Source: Rugamonas apoptosis
Lineage (GTDB): Bacteria; Pseudomonadota; Gammaproteobacteria; Burkholderiales; Burkholderiaceae_D
Reading direction: 5' to 3'
DNA length: 64,000 bases
Assembly: GCF_014042355.1 (NCBI RefSeq)
Contig: NZ_JACEZU010000006.1
Coordinates: 186,001 to 250,000, forward strand
Position numbers and translations under genes: made by a program
Part shown: one piece after another, positions 1-9,634 of the stretch
How positions within the stretch are numbered: the stretch's first letter is position 1
How the letters are laid out: every line of letters begins with the position of its first letter
The notes under the pieces: model-generated
Seen by the model: only the letters and a program-made list of their open reading frames with translations
The model's database searches: none
What the model was told of the DNA's origin: nothing

Positions 1-832
1 CGTCCTGCCAGTGCGGCAGGCGGCAATGCGTCATCAGGTGTGCGCACGAGAGCACGGAATGGGTCGGCCGGCGGGCCGGCACCGGATAGTCCGCGCTGCC
101 GATGGGCAGCACGCGGCAATCGATGGCGGCCATTTCCAAAATGGCGCGGGTGAACTCATACCAGGTGGTCTGGCCCTGGCTGCTCAGGTGGTAGATGCCG
201 CCGTGTTGCCGCCACCAGGCGCTGTCGGGCGCGCCGGCCTGGGCCAGCACCAGCGCCGTCGTATCGGCGATGGTGCGGCTCCAGGTGGGGGCGCCATGCT
301 GGTCGTTCACCACCCGCAGCTCGTCGCGCTCGCGTCCCAGGCGCAGCATGGTCAGCAGGAAGTTCTTGCCGCGCATGCCATATACCCAGCTGGTGCGGAA
401 GATCAGGTGCGGAATGCCGGCCGCCGCGATGGCTTGCTCGCCGGCCAGCTTGCTGGCGCCGTACACATTGAGCGGGCCCGTGGCGTCGCCCTCCACGCGC
501 GGCAAGGGATCATTGCCGTCGAACACGTAGTCGGTCGAATAGTGGACCATGGCCGCGCCCAGCGCCTTGGCCTCCTGCGCCATCAGGGCCGGCGCTTCGG
601 CGTTGACGCGGTACGCCAGTTGCGGCTCGCTCTCGGCCTTGTCCACGGCCGTGTAGGCGGCCGGATTGACGATCAGACCGGGCCGCACGGCGCGGATCAC
701 GTCGCGCACCTGGTCCAGGTCCGCCAGGTCCATGCGCTGGCGGTCGACGGCCACCACTTCGCCTATGCCTTGCAGGCTGCGTTCCAGTTCGTAGCCGACC
801 TGGCCCGTGCTTCCCGTCAGCAGGATCTTCAT
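1..832 (-). CDS. rfbD: dTDP-4-dehydrorhamnose reductase (3' end outside window)
   Basis: This enzyme reduces dTDP-4-dehydrorhamnose to dTDP-L-rhamnose with NAD(P)H, the last step in making the rhamnose donor for O-antigen or exopolysaccharide in the cytoplasm. The protein begins [13 protein letters not shown], a Rossmann GxxGxxG motif, and contains the YGASKLAGE segment with the SDR-type YxxxK catalytic pair near residue 130. The start ATG overlaps the stop of rfbC in an ATGA junction, so the two are translationally coupled. About 277 codons are visible; the family is near 290-300 residues, so only the extreme C-terminus is lost at the window edge. I derived this frame by reading the minus strand directly. 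Confidence 0.93.
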   Translation of the reverse strand, partial: MKILLTGSTGQVGYELERSLQGIGEVVAVDRQRMDLADLDQVRDVIRAVRPGLIVNPAAYTAVDKAESEPQLAYRVNAEAPALMAQEAKALGAAMVHYSTDYVFDGNDPLPRVEGDATGPLNVYGASKLAGEQAIAAAGIPHLIFRTSWVYGMRGKNFLLTMLRLGRERDELRVVNDQHGAPTWSRTIADTTALVLAQAGAPDSAWWRQHGGIYHLSSQGQTTWYEFTRAILEMAAIDCRVLPIGSADYPVPARRPTHSVLSCAHLMTHCRLPHWQD

Positions 833-1374
833 GGGTACACTTCCGCCTCGGCCAGCAGCTTGCCGGCCTGGTCCTTGCCCGACAGCAGCGGCGCGCCGTC
901 CAGCGGCCACGTGATGCCGATGGCCGGGTCGTTCCACAGGATGGAGCGCTCGTGCTCGGGCGCCCAGTAGTCAGTGGTCTTGTAGAGGAATTCGGCCGCT
1001 TCGCTGGTGACCATGAAGCCATGCGCGAAGCCGGCCGGTATCCACAACTGACGCTTGTTCTCGGCCGACAGTTCCAGCCCGTACCACTGGCCGAAGGTGG
1101 GCGAGCGCTGGCGCAAGTCCACCGCCACATCGAACACGGCGCCGGCCGTCACGCGCACCAGCTTGCCCTGGGCCTGCTGGATCTGGTAGTGCAGGCCGCG
1201 CAGCACGTTGCGGGCGGAACGGGAATGGTTATCCTGCACGAACGGGGCGGTCACCCCTGTCACTTCAGCGAAACGGCGGGCGTTGAAACTTTCGTAGAAA
1301 AACCCGCGATCGTCGCCGAACACGCGCGGCTCCAGCACCAGCAAGCCCTCCAGTGGAGTAGTCATGACGTTCAT
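829..1374 (-). CDS. rfbC: dTDP-4-dehydrorhamnose 3,5-epimerase
   Basis: This cupin enzyme epimerises C3 and C5 of dTDP-4-keto-6-deoxyglucose, the third step of dTDP-L-rhamnose synthesis. The 181-residue length is normal for RmlC. Family hallmarks are [12 protein letters not shown] near the N-terminus, [17 protein letters not shown] with the catalytic His, and [11 protein letters not shown]. Its ATG overlaps the rfbA stop (ATGA) and its own stop overlaps the rfbD start, so it sits inside a tightly coupled operon with order rfbB-rfbA-rfbC-rfbD. Confidence 0.96.
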   Translation of the reverse strand: MNVMTTPLEGLLVLEPRVFGDDRGFFYESFNARRFAEVTGVTAPFVQDNHSRSARNVLRGLHYQIQQAQGKLVRVTAGAVFDVAVDLRQRSPTFGQWYGLELSAENKRQLWIPAGFAHGFMVTSEAAEFLYKTTDYWAPEHERSILWNDPAIGITWPLDGAPLLSGKDQAGKLLAEAEVYP

Positions 1375-2273
1375 CGCGGTACGACCTTGTCTTCGAGAAT
1401 TTGCAGCAGATACTGGCCGTACTGGTTTTTCTTGAGCGGTTCAGCCAGGCGGCGCAATTGGGCCGCGTCGATATAGCCCTTGCGGTAAGCGATCTCTTCC
1501 GGGCACGCCACTTTGAGGCCCTGGCGGCGTTCGATGGTGGCGATGAATTGCGACGCGTCGAGCAGCGATTCATGGGTACCGGTGTCGAGCCAGGCCATGC
1601 CACGCCCCATCACTTCCACATCGAGCTGGCCCGCTTCCAGGTAAGCCCGGTTGACATCCGTGATCTCCAGTTCGCCGCGCGCGGACGGCTTGATCTTCGC
1701 CGCGATGTCGCACACCTGGCGGTCGTAGAAGTACAGGCCGGTGACGGCGTAGTTGGACTTGGGCTGGAGCGGCTTTTCTTCGATGCTGACGGCGCGCCGT
1801 TCGCCATCAAACTCGACCACGCCGTAGCGTTGCGGGTCGGTCACGTGGTAGGCGAACACGGTGGCGCCCGACTCCTGGCTGGCCGCGTGGCGCAGCAGCG
1901 CGTCCAGGTCGTTGCCGTAGTAAATGTTATCGCCCAGGATCAGAGCCGACGGCGAGTCGCCCACGAATTCCTTGCCGATGATGAACGCTTGCGCCAGCCC
2001 GTCCGGCGACGGCTGCACCGCGTATTGCAGACGGATGCCCCACTGGCTGCCGTCGCCCAGCAAATCCTGGAAGCGGGGCGTGTCCTGCGGGGTGGAGATG
2101 ATCAGGATGTCGCGCATGCCGGCCAGCATCAGCGTGGTCAGCGGATGGTAGATCATCGGCTTGTCGTAGATGGGCAACAGCTGCTTGGACACGCTCATCG
2201 TGACCGGATAGAGCCGGGTGCCGGAACCACCGGCCAGGATGATGCCTTTGCGGTGATGAATGGGATCGCTCAT
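1371..2273 (-). CDS. rfbA: glucose-1-phosphate thymidylyltransferase
   Basis: This enzyme joins glucose-1-phosphate and dTTP to give dTDP-glucose, the entry step of the rhamnose pathway. The 300-residue protein carries the nucleotidyltransferase signature [14 protein letters not shown] near residue 11, followed by [16 protein letters not shown], and the sugar-binding stretch [22 protein letters not shown]. All are typical of RmlA. The start codon lies inside the overlap with the end of rfbB, and the stop overlaps the rfbC start, which supports co-translation. Nothing unusual is seen. Confidence 0.97.
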   Translation of the reverse strand: MSDPIHHRKGIILAGGSGTRLYPVTMSVSKQLLPIYDKPMIYHPLTTLMLAGMRDILIISTPQDTPRFQDLLGDGSQWGIRLQYAVQPSPDGLAQAFIIGKEFVGDSPSALILGDNIYYGNDLDALLRHAASQESGATVFAYHVTDPQRYGVVEFDGERRAVSIEEKPLQPKSNYAVTGLYFYDRQVCDIAAKIKPSARGELEITDVNRAYLEAGQLDVEVMGRGMAWLDTGTHESLLDASQFIATIERRQGLKVACPEEIAYRKGYIDAAQLRRLAEPLKKNQYGQYLLQILEDKVVPR

Positions 2274-3343
2274 TGGGTGCCTTCACGGTTGAAGTAATTG
2301 GTTTCCACCCAGCTCGCGTAGCTGCCGGACTGCACGTCGGCCACCCAGTCCTGGTGGTCCAGGTACCATTGCACGGTCTTGGCGATGCCGCTCTGAAAGG
2401 TCTCGGCCGGCTTCCAGCCCAGCTCGCGTTCCAGCTTGCCCGCATCGATCGCGTAGCGGCGGTCATGGCCGGGACGGTCCTTGACGTAGGTGATCTGGGC
2501 CCGGTAGCTGGCGCCGTCCGCGCGCGGCTTCATGCGATCCAGCATGTCGCACAGCGTGTGCACCACGTCCAGGTTGGCCATCTCGTTCCAGCCACCCACA
2601 TTGTAGGTTTCACCCAGACGGCCGGCCGCCAGCACCCGGCGGATGGCGGCGCAGTGGTCGCTCACATACAGCCAGTCGCGCACTTGCTGGCCATCGCCGT
2701 AGATGGGCAGCGGTTTGCCGGCCTGGGCGTTGGCGATGATGAGCGGGATCAGCTTTTCCGGGAAATGGTAGGGGCCGTAGTTGTTGGAGCAGTTGGTGGT
2801 CAGCGTCGGCAAGCCGTAGGTGTGATGGTAGGAGCGCACCAGATGGTCGGACGCGGCCTTGGAGGCGGAATACGGGCTGTTGGGTGCATAGGCCGTGGTC
2901 TCGCTGAACGGCGCATCGTCCGGCCCCAGCGTACCGTATACTTCGTCGGTCGAGACGTGCAGGAAGCGGAACGCCGCCTGTTCTTCCCCTTCCAGCGTAC
3001 CCCAGTAGGCGCGGGCCGCTTCGAGCAGGCTGAACGTGCCATTGATATTGGTCTGGATGAAAGCGCCAGGGCCGTGGATGGAACGGTCCACATGGCTTTC
3101 AGCGGCGAAGTGCACGATGGCGCGCGGCCGGTGCTGGCGCAGCAGGGCGTCCACCTGGGCCTGGTCACAAATGTCGCCTCGCACGAAGAAGTGGCGGCGA
3201 TCTTGCTTGAGCGAGGCCAGATTGTTGAGGTTGCCGGCGTAAGTCAGCTTGTCGAAATTGAGAACGGGCTCATCCGATTGTGCCAGCCAGTCCAGTACGA
3301 AGTTTGAGCCGATGAAGCCGGCACCGCCTGTCACAAAGATCAT
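2270..3343 (-). CDS. rfbB: dTDP-glucose 4,6-dehydratase
   Basis: This NAD-dependent SDR enzyme converts dTDP-glucose to dTDP-4-keto-6-deoxyglucose. It starts [20 protein letters not shown], with the Rossmann glycine motif at the very N-terminus, and has the catalytic YSASKAASD motif and the STDEVYG segment. I chose the ATG at 3343 rather than an in-frame start 10 codons upstream, because the glycine motif normally begins within the first ten residues and an AAGG lies just before this ATG. The product is 357 residues, the usual size. It is the first gene of the rfb operon; the 144-bp gap to divergent apaH should hold its promoter. Confidence 0.96.
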   Translation of the reverse strand: MIFVTGGAGFIGSNFVLDWLAQSDEPVLNFDKLTYAGNLNNLASLKQDRRHFFVRGDICDQAQVDALLRQHRPRAIVHFAAESHVDRSIHGPGAFIQTNINGTFSLLEAARAYWGTLEGEEQAAFRFLHVSTDEVYGTLGPDDAPFSETTAYAPNSPYSASKAASDHLVRSYHHTYGLPTLTTNCSNNYGPYHFPEKLIPLIIANAQAGKPLPIYGDGQQVRDWLYVSDHCAAIRRVLAAGRLGETYNVGGWNEMANLDVVHTLCDMLDRMKPRADGASYRAQITYVKDRPGHDRRYAIDAGKLERELGWKPAETFQSGIAKTVQWYLDHQDWVADVQSGSYASWVETNYFNREGTQ

Positions 3344-3413
3344 TGCCTTAATATCCTGATTTGAGCACCGCATTAATCATGCACATCATTTTATGTGAAA
3401 CTCGTGGGTCTCC

Positions 3414-3431
3414 GGGCAAAATTTATTGCCC
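3414..3431. promoter_or_regulatory. inverted repeat between rfbB and apaH
   Basis: GGGCAA and TTGCCC arms flank a 6-nt AT centre (AATTTA) in the 144-bp divergent intergenic region. Its position between two outward-facing genes would suit an operator, but no regulator is identified and a short palindrome like this can arise by chance. Confidence 0.3.
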
Positions 3432-3487
3432 TGCCCAGGATCACAGCATAGCCGCCCCGGCCCCACATTGAAAGTTGAAACACCACC

Positions 3488-4342
3488 ATGAGAACCTACG
3501 TCATCGGCGATTTGCAAGGCTGCCACGACCAGACCGTGGCCCTGCTGGAACGCATCGCCAGCCGCGAAGCGGACGCGGCCGAACCGCCCGCCATCCTGTT
3601 CGCAGGCGACCTGATCAACCGCGGCCCCGACTCGCTGGCCACACTGCGCCACGTGCAAGCCTTATGCGAGGCCAGCGATGGGCGCGTCAACAGCGTGCTG
3701 GGCAACCATGACCTGCACCTGCTGGCCGTGGCGCACGGCATCCGCCCCGAGCACGACAGCGACACGCTGCGTACCATCCTGACGGCGCCCGACCGTGAAG
3801 AATTGCTCAACTGGCTGCGCCGGCGGCCCCTGATGCTGCAAGCGCAAGGCCACCTGCTGGTACACGCAGGCTTGCTGCCCCAGTGGAGCGCGGCGCAAGC
3901 GCTGGCGCTGGCCGACGAGGTGGTGGCCATGCTGCGCGGTCCCGGGCTGCCGGCCTTCCTGGCCCAGATGTACGGCAACCAGCCGGACCGCTGGGACGAC
4001 AGCCTGCGCGGCGCCGACCGCCTGCGCTGCGTGATCAACGCCATGACGCGGCTGCGCTTCTGCACGGCCGACGGCGTGATGGATTTCAAGCTCAAGGAAA
4101 GCGGCACGGCCGATCCGGCCTCGGGACTGATGCCCTGGTTCGACGTACCGAACCGGCGCAGCGCCGACCACACCGTCGTGTTCGGCCACTGGTCCGCGCT
4201 AGGCCTGCTGCGGCGGCCCCATTTGATCGGCCTCGACAGCGGTTGCGTGTGGGGCGGCCAGCTTACGGCCATCTGCCTGGACGACCACACCGTGCTGCAG
4301 GTGGACTGCCCGTGCTACCAACAGCACAGCGGCAAGCAATAG
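3488..4342 (+). CDS. apaH: symmetrical bis(5'-nucleosyl)-tetraphosphatase
   Basis: ApaH hydrolyses Ap4A to two ADP, removing this alarmone in the cytoplasm. In many proteobacteria it also removes nucleoside-tetraphosphate caps from RNA. The 284-residue protein shows the calcineurin-like metallophosphoesterase motifs in order: GDLQGCHD (residues 7-14), [19 protein letters not shown] and VHAG. These supply the dimetal ligands. It is transcribed divergently from the rfb operon and converges on the acyltransferase gene. The last codons and the stop lie within an 11-bp tandem repeat. Length and motifs are standard. Confidence 0.95.
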   Translation: MRTYVIGDLQGCHDQTVALLERIASREADAAEPPAILFAGDLINRGPDSLATLRHVQALCEASDGRVNSVLGNHDLHLLAVAHGIRPEHDSDTLRTILTAPDREELLNWLRRRPLMLQAQGHLLVHAGLLPQWSAAQALALADEVVAMLRGPGLPAFLAQMYGNQPDRWDDSLRGADRLRCVINAMTRLRFCTADGVMDFKLKESGTADPASGLMPWFDVPNRRSADHTVVFGHWSALGLLRRPHLIGLDSGCVWGGQLTAICLDDHTVLQVDCPCYQQHSGKQ

Positions 4343-4385
4343 GCAAGCAATAGGCGATAAATAGCCGACAAATAGGCACTAAGCG
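4331..4385. repeat. 11-bp imperfect tandem repeat at the apaH stop
   Basis: Two exact copies of GGCAAGCAATA (4331-4341 and 4342-4352) are followed by two diverged copies, GGCGATAAATA and GCCGACAAATA, and a decayed fifth. The first copy encodes the C-terminal Gly-Lys-Gln and stop of ApaH. The rest of the roughly 110-bp convergent gap before the acyltransferase gene shows no clear terminator. Confidence 0.8.
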
Positions 4386-4454
4386 AGAAAACAGGCGTTC
4401 AGCAAAACAGACGCGAACGCCGGCGCCAACACGGGCGCCCGGGACCAGCGCGGC

Positions 4455-5243
4455 TCAGGCGCGGGCGGCCTTGCCGGCCTGGTCCGCGTCCGGGGCGTCC
4501 GGCACCAGCGCCACGCCCAGCGCCGTGGCCACGGCCTGGTGGGCCGCCTCGGCCAGTTCGCGCCGGTGGGCGCCCACGCTGGCCAGCGCCGGCAAGGCCT
4601 GCACGCGCGCATGGACGGGGCTGCCCTTGAGAATCGTGATCATGCTTTCCACAAAACTCATCTCGCCCACGAAATCGACGGAAGGATGGGTGCCGCCCTG
4701 CCCGTCCAGGTAGGACAGCGCGAACGGCTGCACGTCCACCTTGGCGTCGATGGCCGCCTCGAACAGGTTGGCATGAAATGGCAGCAACGTGCCCTGGGCC
4801 GCCGTGGTGCCCTCGGGGAAGAACGCGACCCGCTCTCCCGCCTGCAGGTTATGCACCAGACCCTTGAAGATGTGACGCAGGTCGCGCCGGTTGCCGCGCG
4901 CGATAAACACGGTGCCGGCCTGCTGCGCCAGCCAGCCGGCCAGCGGCCAGGAGCGGATCTCGGCCTTGGCCACGAAGCGGCAAGGATAGAGCGCGTTGAT
5001 GACGAAGATGTCGAGCCAGGACACATGGTTGGCCACCACCATCGCATGGGCCAGCACGGGCGCGCCATCGGCCGCCAGTTCCACCGTCACATTGCACATG
5101 GCCAGCAGCTGGCGCGACCAGCGCCGGATATGGCCGTTGCGGGCCGCGCCGCCTATCCACGGAAAGACCAGCGCGCACGTGGCCATGCCGGCCAATAAAT
5201 GAAGCACTACCCGCACCAGGCGGAACACAAGCAGAATTTTCAA
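4455..5243 (-). CDS. lysophospholipid acyltransferase family protein (PlsC-like)
   Basis: This is a membrane-associated acyltransferase of the PlsC/LPLAT family, which typically transfers a fatty acyl group to lysophosphatidic acid or another lysolipid. The 262-residue protein has a hydrophobic N-terminal segment (about residues 5-30), the catalytic HX4D motif as NHVSWLD (His73, Asp78) and the substrate-binding motif FFPEGTT at about 141-147. The acceptor could be lysophosphatidate, lyso-ornithine lipid or another lysolipid; the sequence does not decide. The longest frame begins with a rare TTG at 5243 (Leu-Lys-Ile-Leu...), with a GTG at 5228 as an alternative, so the exact start is uncertain. 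Confidence 0.85.
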   Translation of the reverse strand: MKILLVFRLVRVVLHLLAGMATCALVFPWIGGAARNGHIRRWSRQLLAMCNVTVELAADGAPVLAHAMVVANHVSWLDIFVINALYPCRFVAKAEIRSWPLAGWLAQQAGTVFIARGNRRDLRHIFKGLVHNLQAGERVAFFPEGTTAAQGTLLPFHANLFEAAIDAKVDVQPFALSYLDGQGGTHPSVDFVGEMSFVESMITILKGSPVHARVQALPALASVGAHRRELAEAAHQAVATALGVALVPDAPDADQAGKAARA

Positions 5244-5395
5244 TTAACACCGCATCGTCAAGGGAAGCGAAGTCCATGCTCCGCAGAAATGCGGATTTTA
5301 CCGGGATGCGTGGCTTACTGCCGAAAAACATCGCACCGTGCGCGCGCCGAGCGACCGGCACCCGGCCGCGCTCGCCGCGCATCGTGATTGCATAA

Positions 5396-5424
5396 TTGAC
5401 ATTAATTATCATAAATGCTATACA
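5396..5424 (+). promoter_or_regulatory. sigma-70 promoter for the PEP-CTERM gene
   Basis: A consensus -35 TTGACA (5396-5401) is followed by a 17-bp AT-rich spacer and a -10 TATACA (5419-5424). Transcription would begin near 5431, about 57 nt before the ATG at 5488. The AT-rich spacer stands out in this GC-rich region. No operator is recognised with confidence. Confidence 0.75.
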
Positions 5425-5487
5425 ATGCGACATCAACGACCGGCCGCGCGGCCGACTTTCCCTACCCCCCCTGCCCGGACACGCCCT

Positions 5488-6351
5488 ATGACGATTACCC
5501 TTACCCGCAAACTGGCGCTTGGCGCCGCCATCCTGGCCCTGTGCGCCAGCGCCTCAGCCACCGACGTGGCCGCCCACATCGGCTACCACAACCCTGGCCT
5601 GGACAACTCGCCCGGGCTGCCCAGCGCCGACGTCAGCGCCAGCCATGCGACCAACGTCCAGCTCGACAGCAGCAACCTGCCCGTGCAGCCGCACGGCGGC
5701 TACAGCTCCTACATGTGGCTGAACGCCTCGTCCGCCGCCACCGGCGAACTGGCCACGGCGACCGATTTGGCGGCCAGCGGCAGCGTGGTCGCCAGCGCCA
5801 GCTGGCATGACACCATCGTCAACAGCGGCGCCGCCGCGCAGAACTACACCTTCCACTTCGCACTGAGCGACGGCAAGCTGGAAGTGGGCGGCTGGACCGG
5901 CGACGAGAACCTGCGCGACTTCCGCGCCAGCTATACGGCCGAAGTGCTGGTCAACGGCGTGGCCGTCTGGCATGCCGAACAAGGCCTGTCGCTCGACGGC
6001 AACGGCTTCCACCAAAGCGCCAGCGGTGCCAACATCGGCTCCGGCACCTTCTCGTCCACGGGCGCGCGCGGCACCTACGAGCTGGCTGGCTACACGGGCA
6101 CGCTCAACCTGGGTCCGGTGGCGGCCGGCCAGTCACTCAGCGTCAGCTACGTGCTCACCAGCCGCGGCTACTGGGATGATCCGGCCGGTTGCGCCTATGA
6201 ATGCGGCCGGGTCACGGCCACCATCGGCGACCCGTTGGGCGTGAATAGCGCCCGCATCACGGCCGCCGTGCCGGAACCGGAAACCTACGCCATGCTGCTG
6301 GCCGGCTTGGGCCTGCTGGGCTGGGCCGCGCGCCGGCGCCAGCGCGCCTGA
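5488..6351 (+). CDS. PEP-CTERM sorting domain protein
   Basis: This is a secreted protein of unknown function with a C-terminal sorting signal. I start it at MTITLTRKLALGAAILALC: residues 1-25 form a signal peptide with an AxA-type end (SASA). The middle is rich in Ser, Gly, Asn and Thr, like secreted beta-rich proteins. The C-terminus has the tripartite PEP-CTERM signal: VPEPETYAMLL, a hydrophobic helix, then RRRQRA. In known systems exosortase EpsH/XrtA and polysaccharide genes handle such proteins, but no exosortase lies in the window. The product is 287 residues; an in-frame extension upstream to 5338 crosses the promoter and is rejected. Confidence 0.85.
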   Translation: MTITLTRKLALGAAILALCASASATDVAAHIGYHNPGLDNSPGLPSADVSASHATNVQLDSSNLPVQPHGGYSSYMWLNASSAATGELATATDLAASGSVVASASWHDTIVNSGAAAQNYTFHFALSDGKLEVGGWTGDENLRDFRASYTAEVLVNGVAVWHAEQGLSLDGNGFHQSASGANIGSGTFSSTGARGTYELAGYTGTLNLGPVAAGQSLSVSYVLTSRGYWDDPAGCAYECGRVTATIGDPLGVNSARITAAVPEPETYAMLLAGLGLLGWAARRRQRA

Positions 6352-6363
6352 GACGGCGAGGCG

Positions 6364-6396
6364 AAAAAAAACCGACGCAATCGCCGGTTTTTTTTT
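6364..6396. terminator. bidirectional terminator between the PEP-CTERM gene and pyrX
   Basis: A hairpin has arms of A-tract plus ACCG and CGGT plus T-tract around an ACG-CAAT-CGC centre. The A-run on one side and T-run on the other give a U-tract in both directions, fitting the convergent genes either side. Confidence 0.8.
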
Positions 6397-6413
6397 GTCC
6401 CCGCCTGTATCAG

Positions 6414-7724
6414 TCAGCGTGCTGGCGCGCGCTGGTAGGCCACGTGGCCGGCCACGATGGTGGTCTGCACCTGCCCGGCCAGTTCGTAGCCGAGGAACGG
6501 CGTGTGCTTGCCCTGGCTAGCCAGCGCCGTCGCGTTCACGGTCCAGCGCGCCGCCGGGTCGAACAGGCACAGATCGGCCGCGCTGCCCACGCTCAAGGTG
6601 CCGCTGTCCAGCCCCGCCACGCGGGCCGCGTCGGCCGTCACCTTGGCCACGGCCCGCGCCAGCGGACGCACGCCGCCGGCGGGCTGGCCGGCCGCGTAAT
6701 CGTCGGCCCACTTGATGGCCAGCGACAGCAGCAGTTCCAGGCCGGTGGCGCCGGGCGACGCTTCGCCGAACGGCAGCAGCTTTTCATCGTCGTCGACCGG
6801 GGTGTGGTCCGAGCACAGCGCGTCGATGGTGCCATCCAGCAGGCCGGCGCGGATCGCGTCGCGGTCGCGCTGGCTGCGGAACGGCGGCGTAACACGCGCG
6901 TTCGGGTCGAAGAAGCCGATGTCGGCGTCCGTCAGGTGGACGTGGTGGACGCCCACGTCGCAGGTGACAGGCAAGCCTTCACGCTTGGCGGCGCGGATCA
7001 GTTCCAGGCCGGCGGCCGAGGAGATGCGGCACAGGTGGACGCGGGCGCCGGTGGCGCGCACCAGTTCGAAAATCGTGTGCAGGGCGATGGTTTCAGCCAT
7101 CACGGGCACGCCCGACAGGCCCAGGCGCGACGCCAGCGGGCCGCTGGCGGCGATACCGCCACGGCCGATGTGGGCATCCTGTGGGCGCAGCCACACGGTG
7201 TAGCCGAAGGTCTTGGCATACTGCAGCGCGCGCAGCAGCACGGTGGTGTCTTCAATGGGTTCCTCGGCCTGCGCGAAGCCGATGCAACCGGCTTCCGTCA
7301 GCTCGGCCATCTCCGTCAACGCCTGGCCCTTCAAGCCCACCGTCAGCGCGCCCAGCGGGTGCACGTGGGCCTGGTTCAGGGTCTTGGCGCGGTGCTTGAG
7401 CATTTCCACCAGGCCCGGCTCGTCGAGCACGGGGTCGGTGTCGGGCGGGCACACCAGGCTGGTGACGCCACCCTGCATGGCCGCCTGCAGTTCCGATTCC
7501 AGCGTGGCCTTGTATTCGTAGCCGGGTTCGCGCAAGCGGGCCGACAGGTCCACCAGGCCGGGCGCCACCACCAGGCCGGTGGCGTCGATGGTGCGCTCGG
7601 CCACGAAGCCTGCCGGCGCCTGGCCCACCGCCAGCACCTTGCCGGCGGCGATGTACAGGTCGTTGATGGCGTCGATGCCGTTGGCCGGGTCGATCAGGTG
7701 GCCGTTCTTGATATGTAATTTCAT
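6414..7724 (-). CDS. pyrX: dihydroorotase-like protein lacking metal ligands (PyrX / PyrC')
   Basis: This 436-residue amidohydrolase-fold protein is related to type I dihydroorotase. Active enzymes have an HxH metal-binding motif in the stretch DxHxHxREPG; here it reads [11 protein letters not shown] near residue 58-68, so both histidines are gone. Known inactive PyrC' proteins in Pseudomonas, encoded beside pyrB, act as scaffolds for aspartate transcarbamoylase. By analogy this protein probably assembles with PyrB rather than making dihydroorotate, which would require a true PyrC elsewhere in the genome. The ATG overlaps the pyrB stop by 4 nt, consistent with a stoichiometric complex. Automatic annotation would call it dihydroorotase. 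Confidence 0.88.
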   Translation of the reverse strand: MKLHIKNGHLIDPANGIDAINDLYIAAGKVLAVGQAPAGFVAERTIDATGLVVAPGLVDLSARLREPGYEYKATLESELQAAMQGGVTSLVCPPDTDPVLDEPGLVEMLKHRAKTLNQAHVHPLGALTVGLKGQALTEMAELTEAGCIGFAQAEEPIEDTTVLLRALQYAKTFGYTVWLRPQDAHIGRGGIAASGPLASRLGLSGVPVMAETIALHTIFELVRATGARVHLCRISSAAGLELIRAAKREGLPVTCDVGVHHVHLTDADIGFFDPNARVTPPFRSQRDRDAIRAGLLDGTIDALCSDHTPVDDDEKLLPFGEASPGATGLELLLSLAIKWADDYAAGQPAGGVRPLARAVAKVTADAARVAGLDSGTLSVGSAADLCLFDPAARWTVNATALASQGKHTPFLGYELAGQVQTTIVAGHVAYQRAPAR

Positions 7725-8695
7725 GCTTGCGTTCCTGCCAAAATGCTCATCACTGCCATCCGTACCGCGATCCCGAACGTCACCTGCGGCAAAATCACCG
7801 CCTGCGGGCCGTCGGCCACGGCCGAGTCGATTTCCACCCCGCGATTCATGGGACCGGGGTGCATCACGATGGCGTCCGGCTTGGCCAGCGCCAGCCGTTC
7901 CGGCGTCAGGCCGTAGCTCTTGAAGTATTCCTGCGCCGACGGCAGCAGCGCCCCGCTCATGCGCTCGTTCTGCAGGCGCAGCATGATGATCACGTCCACG
8001 CCCTTCAAGCCTTCGTCCATATTGGTGAAGGTGCGCACGCCCATCTGCTCCAGGCCGCCGGGCAGCAGCGTGTGCGGGCCGATGGCGCGCACTTCCGGCA
8101 CGCCCAGCGTGGTCAGCGCGTGGATGTCGGAACGGGCCACGCGGCTGTGCAGGATGTCGCCCACGATGGCCACCGTCAGGTTGGTGAAGTCCTTCTTGTA
8201 GTGGCGGATGGTGTACATGTCCAGCAAGCCCTGGGTCGGGTGCGCGTGGCGGCCGTCGCCGGCGTTGACCACGTGGACATGGGGCTGCCTGGTGTCGATC
8301 AGGTGCTTGGCGATCAGGTAGGGCGCGCCCGACTGCGCGTGGCGCACCACGAACATATCGGCGTGCATGGCCGACAGGTTGTCGATGGTGTCGAGCAGCG
8401 ATTCGCCCTTGCTGGCCGAGGAAGCCTGGATGTTCAGGTTGATCACGTCGGCCGACAAGCGCTTGGAGGCGATCTCGAAGGTAGTGCGGGTGCGCGTGGA
8501 GTTTTCAAAGAACAGGTTGAAAACGGATTTGCCGCGCATCAGCGGCACCTTCTTGACGTCGCGGTCGGAGATGCCGACGAAGGAGGAGGCGGTGTCCAGG
8601 ATGTGGTTGACGATGGACTTGGGCAAGCCCTCGATCGTCAGCAGGTGCTGGAGTTCGCCGTGTTTATTCAGTTGCGGATTAAGCATGGTCGTCAT
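7721..8695 (-). CDS. pyrB: aspartate carbamoyltransferase catalytic subunit
   Basis: PyrB condenses carbamoyl phosphate with aspartate in the first committed step of UMP synthesis. The 324-residue protein contains the carbamoyl-phosphate signature [12 protein letters not shown] (Ser66-Thr-Arg-Thr-Arg70) and the [12 protein letters not shown] segment. No regulatory PyrI is encoded nearby; the downstream overlapping pyrX supplies the likely partner, as in the larger class A ATCases of pseudomonads. The start overlaps the end of pyrR by about 17 nt, so pyrR, pyrB and pyrX form one translation-coupled unit. Confidence 0.96.
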   Translation of the reverse strand: MTTMLNPQLNKHGELQHLLTIEGLPKSIVNHILDTASSFVGISDRDVKKVPLMRGKSVFNLFFENSTRTRTTFEIASKRLSADVINLNIQASSASKGESLLDTIDNLSAMHADMFVVRHAQSGAPYLIAKHLIDTRQPHVHVVNAGDGRHAHPTQGLLDMYTIRHYKKDFTNLTVAIVGDILHSRVARSDIHALTTLGVPEVRAIGPHTLLPGGLEQMGVRTFTNMDEGLKGVDVIIMLRLQNERMSGALLPSAQEYFKSYGLTPERLALAKPDAIVMHPGPMNRGVEIDSAVADGPQAVILPQVTFGIAVRMAVMSILAGTQA

Positions 8696-9203
8696 CTATG
8701 GTTAGCGTAAATTGTCCGTCGGCGGCGCGCTGCAGCACCAGCGCCTGCTGCGCCTCCAGCGTGACGCTGGTGGCCACGAAGTCGGCCGCCACGGGCAGCT
8801 GGCGCCCGCCGCGGTCGGCCAGCGCGGCCAGCATGACGCGCGCCGGGCGGCCGTAGTCGAACAGTTCATTGATGGCCGCGCGCGTGGTGCGGCCCGTGTA
8901 CAGCACATCGTCCACCAGCAGGATGGTGGCGCCATCCACGTCGAACGGGATCTGGGTCGATTTGACGCCCACGTGCAAGCCCTTCTTGGCGTAGTCGTCG
9001 CGGTAGAACGAGACGTCCACGAAACCGAGGCGGGCCGACAGCCCCAGGTCGGCGGCCAGCCGTTCGGCCAGCCAGGCGCCGCCCGAGTAGATGCCGACGA
9101 TGGCCGGATCGGTGGCGCCGGCCAGGCCGGTTTTCACAAGCTGCAGCAACCTGGCGTACAGCGCTTCCGCATCGAGCTGCGGGGAGTTGGAGGTAGTTGG
9201 CAT
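8679..9203 (-). CDS. pyrR: PyrR-type uracil phosphoribosyltransferase / pyrimidine regulator
   Basis: PyrR has a PRTase fold and can act as a UMP-forming uracil phosphoribosyltransferase and as a regulator of pyr genes. The PRPP-binding loop reads [18 protein letters not shown], the family signature, in a 174-residue protein from the ATG at 9203. A TTG three codons upstream overlaps the ruvX stop and could also serve as the start. In Gram-positive bacteria PyrR binds pyr mRNA; no anti-antiterminator structure is evident here, so regulation is unproven. It lies between ruvX and pyrB in the same direction. Confidence 0.9.
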   Translation of the reverse strand: MPTTSNSPQLDAEALYARLLQLVKTGLAGATDPAIVGIYSGGAWLAERLAADLGLSARLGFVDVSFYRDDYAKKGLHVGVKSTQIPFDVDGATILLVDDVLYTGRTTRAAINELFDYGRPARVMLAALADRGGRQLPVAADFVATSVTLEAQQALVLQRAADGQFTLTIDDDHA

Positions 9204-9208
9204 GGTGG

Positions 9209-9595
9209 TCAAAGAGCGTCGAAATATTGTTGCAGGATGATGGCGGCGGCGCGGTCGTCGATCACTTCGCCCCGTTTGGCGCTGATCACGGCCGACGAAT
9301 AACGTTCATCAACCAGTTCCACGGGCAAGTTGAAGCGCCCGTGCAGCTGATTGGCGAAACGGCGGCAGCGGGCCGTCATCTCGTGTTCCGTACCGTCCGG
9401 ATGGCTGGGCAAGCCCACCACCAGCCGCGCCGGCGTCCATTCCGCGATCAGCGCACCGATGGCGTTGAAGCGGGCCGTGTTGTCCAGCGCGCTGATCACT
9501 TTTAAAGGCTGGGCCTGGCAAATCATGGTGTTACCCATGGCCACGCCGATCCGTTTGATGCCGAAATCGAAAGCGAGCACGGTGACCGCGTTCAC
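9209..9595 (-). CDS. ruvX: Holliday junction resolvase-like RuvX/YqgF
   Basis: RuvX/YqgF is an RNase H-fold nuclease implicated in Holliday junction resolution and in processing the 5' end of pre-16S rRNA. The 128-residue protein starts with LAFDFGIKRIGVAMGN, containing the first catalytic Asp at about residue 10, and ends with ELVDERYSSAVISA and a late DDRAAAIILQQYF acidic pair. Length is normal. The yqgE-ruvX-pyrR-pyrB order is common in beta- and gammaproteobacteria. Its stop nearly abuts the pyrR start. Confidence 0.93.
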   Translation of the reverse strand: MNAVTVLAFDFGIKRIGVAMGNTMICQAQPLKVISALDNTARFNAIGALIAEWTPARLVVGLPSHPDGTEHEMTARCRRFANQLHGRFNLPVELVDERYSSAVISAKRGEVIDDRAAAIILQQYFDAL

Positions 9596-9634
9596 AGTTC
9601 CCGCCCCGCCCAGGCGACGGTGGCACGGTGGCCG

